The notes under the pieces: generated by a model
The model's input: only the letters and a program-made list of their open reading frames with translations
Told to the model about the DNA's origin: nothing
Databases searched by the model: none
Translations under genes and position numbers: made by a program
DNA from: an uncultured Microbacterium sp.
GTDB lineage: Bacteria > Actinomycetota > Actinomycetes > Actinomycetales > Microbacteriaceae
DNA length: 5,714 bases
Assembly: GCA_937926065.1 (NCBI GenBank)
Contig: CALANM010000182.1
Coordinates: 1-5,714, forward strand
Reading direction: 5' to 3'
Shown here: piece by piece, positions 5,319 to 5,714 of the stretch
Layout of the letters: every line of letters begins with the position of its first letter
Position numbering within the stretch: the first letter of the stretch is position 1

Positions 5319-5340
5319 ACTCCCGAGAGGAAAAGACCCC

Positions 5341-5714
5341 GTGGCACAAGAAGTGCTCACCGACCTCAACAAGGTCCGCAACATCGGCATCATGGCGCAC
5401 ATCGATGCCGGCAAGACGACGACGACCGAGCGCATCCTGTTCTACACGGGCGTCAACCACAAGCTCGGCGAGACCCACGACGGCGCTTCGACGACCGACT
5501 GGATGGAGCAGGAGAAGGAGCGCGGCATCACCATCACGTCCGCGGCCGTGACCTGCTTCTGGAACAAGAACCAGATCAACATCATCGACACCCCCGGCCA
5601 CGTGGACTTCACGGTCGAGGTGGAGCGCTCGCTCCGCGTGCTCGACGGTGCCGTCGCCGTCTTCGACGGCAAGGAGGGCGTCGAGCCCCAGTCCGAGACC
5701 GTGTGGCGTCAGGC
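5341..5714 (+). CDS. fusA: Elongation factor G, N-terminal fragment
   Basis: The first 124 codons of EF-G are present and the gene runs off the right edge; full proteins are about 700 residues. EF-G is the GTPase that drives tRNA-mRNA translocation on the ribosome. The fragment covers the start of the G domain: V-R-N-I-G-I-M, the P-loop A-H-I-D-A-G-K-T (19-26, Lys25), switch I ending R-G-I-T-I-T-S-A-A, and the G3 motif D-T-P-G-H-V-D-F beginning at Asp83. A-H-I-D-A-G-K-T with T-T-T-T-E-R-I-L-F-Y-T-G distinguishes it from EF-Tu and LepA. The start is GTG 5341 after GAGAGGAAAAG; the spacing is a little long. Third gene of the str operon, separated from rpsG by 102 bp containing two hairpins. tuf would be expected downstream. 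Confidence 0.98.
   Translation, partial: MAQEVLTDLNKVRNIGIMAHIDAGKTTTTERILFYTGVNHKLGETHDGASTTDWMEQEKERGITITSAAVTCFWNKNQINIIDTPGHVDFTVEVERSLRVLDGAVAVFDGKEGVEPQSETVWRQ

Noticed and set aside
5311..5330. TTCGAAC-like string before fusA resembling a tRNA T-loop.
   Set aside because: No acceptor, D or anticodon arms can be built around it; it is part of the second hairpin of the fusA leader.

Overview
The window is high-GC DNA with strong G/C preference at third codon positions, frequent GTG starts, purine-rich ribosome binding sites and actinobacterial-type promoters (TTGnnn, TAnnnT). The S12, S7 and EF-G proteins and the codon use suggest an actinobacterium, possibly of the Microbacteriaceae. 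That assignment is from memory, not a search.

Layout. Bases 1-110 (minus strand) hold the 5' end of a PstB-type phosphate-transporter ATPase that runs off the left edge. Its N-terminus looks disturbed and its sequence reads more like a Gram-negative PstB, so the left edge may be a junction. Bases 208-2153 (plus) hold a two-gene unit: a type III (CaiB/BaiF) CoA-transferase and a small Asp/Glu-racemase-fold protein. A 15-bp perfect hairpin at 2165-2198 separates it from a convergent enolase-superfamily gene (2212-3378, minus) that closely resembles D-tartrate dehydratase. Divergent from the dehydratase is a GntR/FCD-family regulator (3471-4142). The 92-bp gap between them carries a 17-bp imperfect palindrome and a good promoter, as expected for local control. 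Together these four genes look like a catabolic module for tartrate or a related C4 sugar acid. The dehydratase would make oxaloacetate; the roles of the other two enzymes are inference.

From 4143 the window enters the str (translation) operon: a promoter, a structured leader of about 200 nt, then rpsL (S12), rpsG (S7) and the first 374 bases of fusA (EF-G). rpsL and rpsG are 5 bp apart. The 102-bp rpsG-fusA gap contains two tandem hairpins.

I see no RNA genes, insertion sequences, CRISPR arrays or defence genes. The best leads are the disturbed left junction, the single-cysteine racemase-fold protein in a tartrate-type cluster, the regulator/operator arrangement, and the two structured untranslated regions of the str operon.
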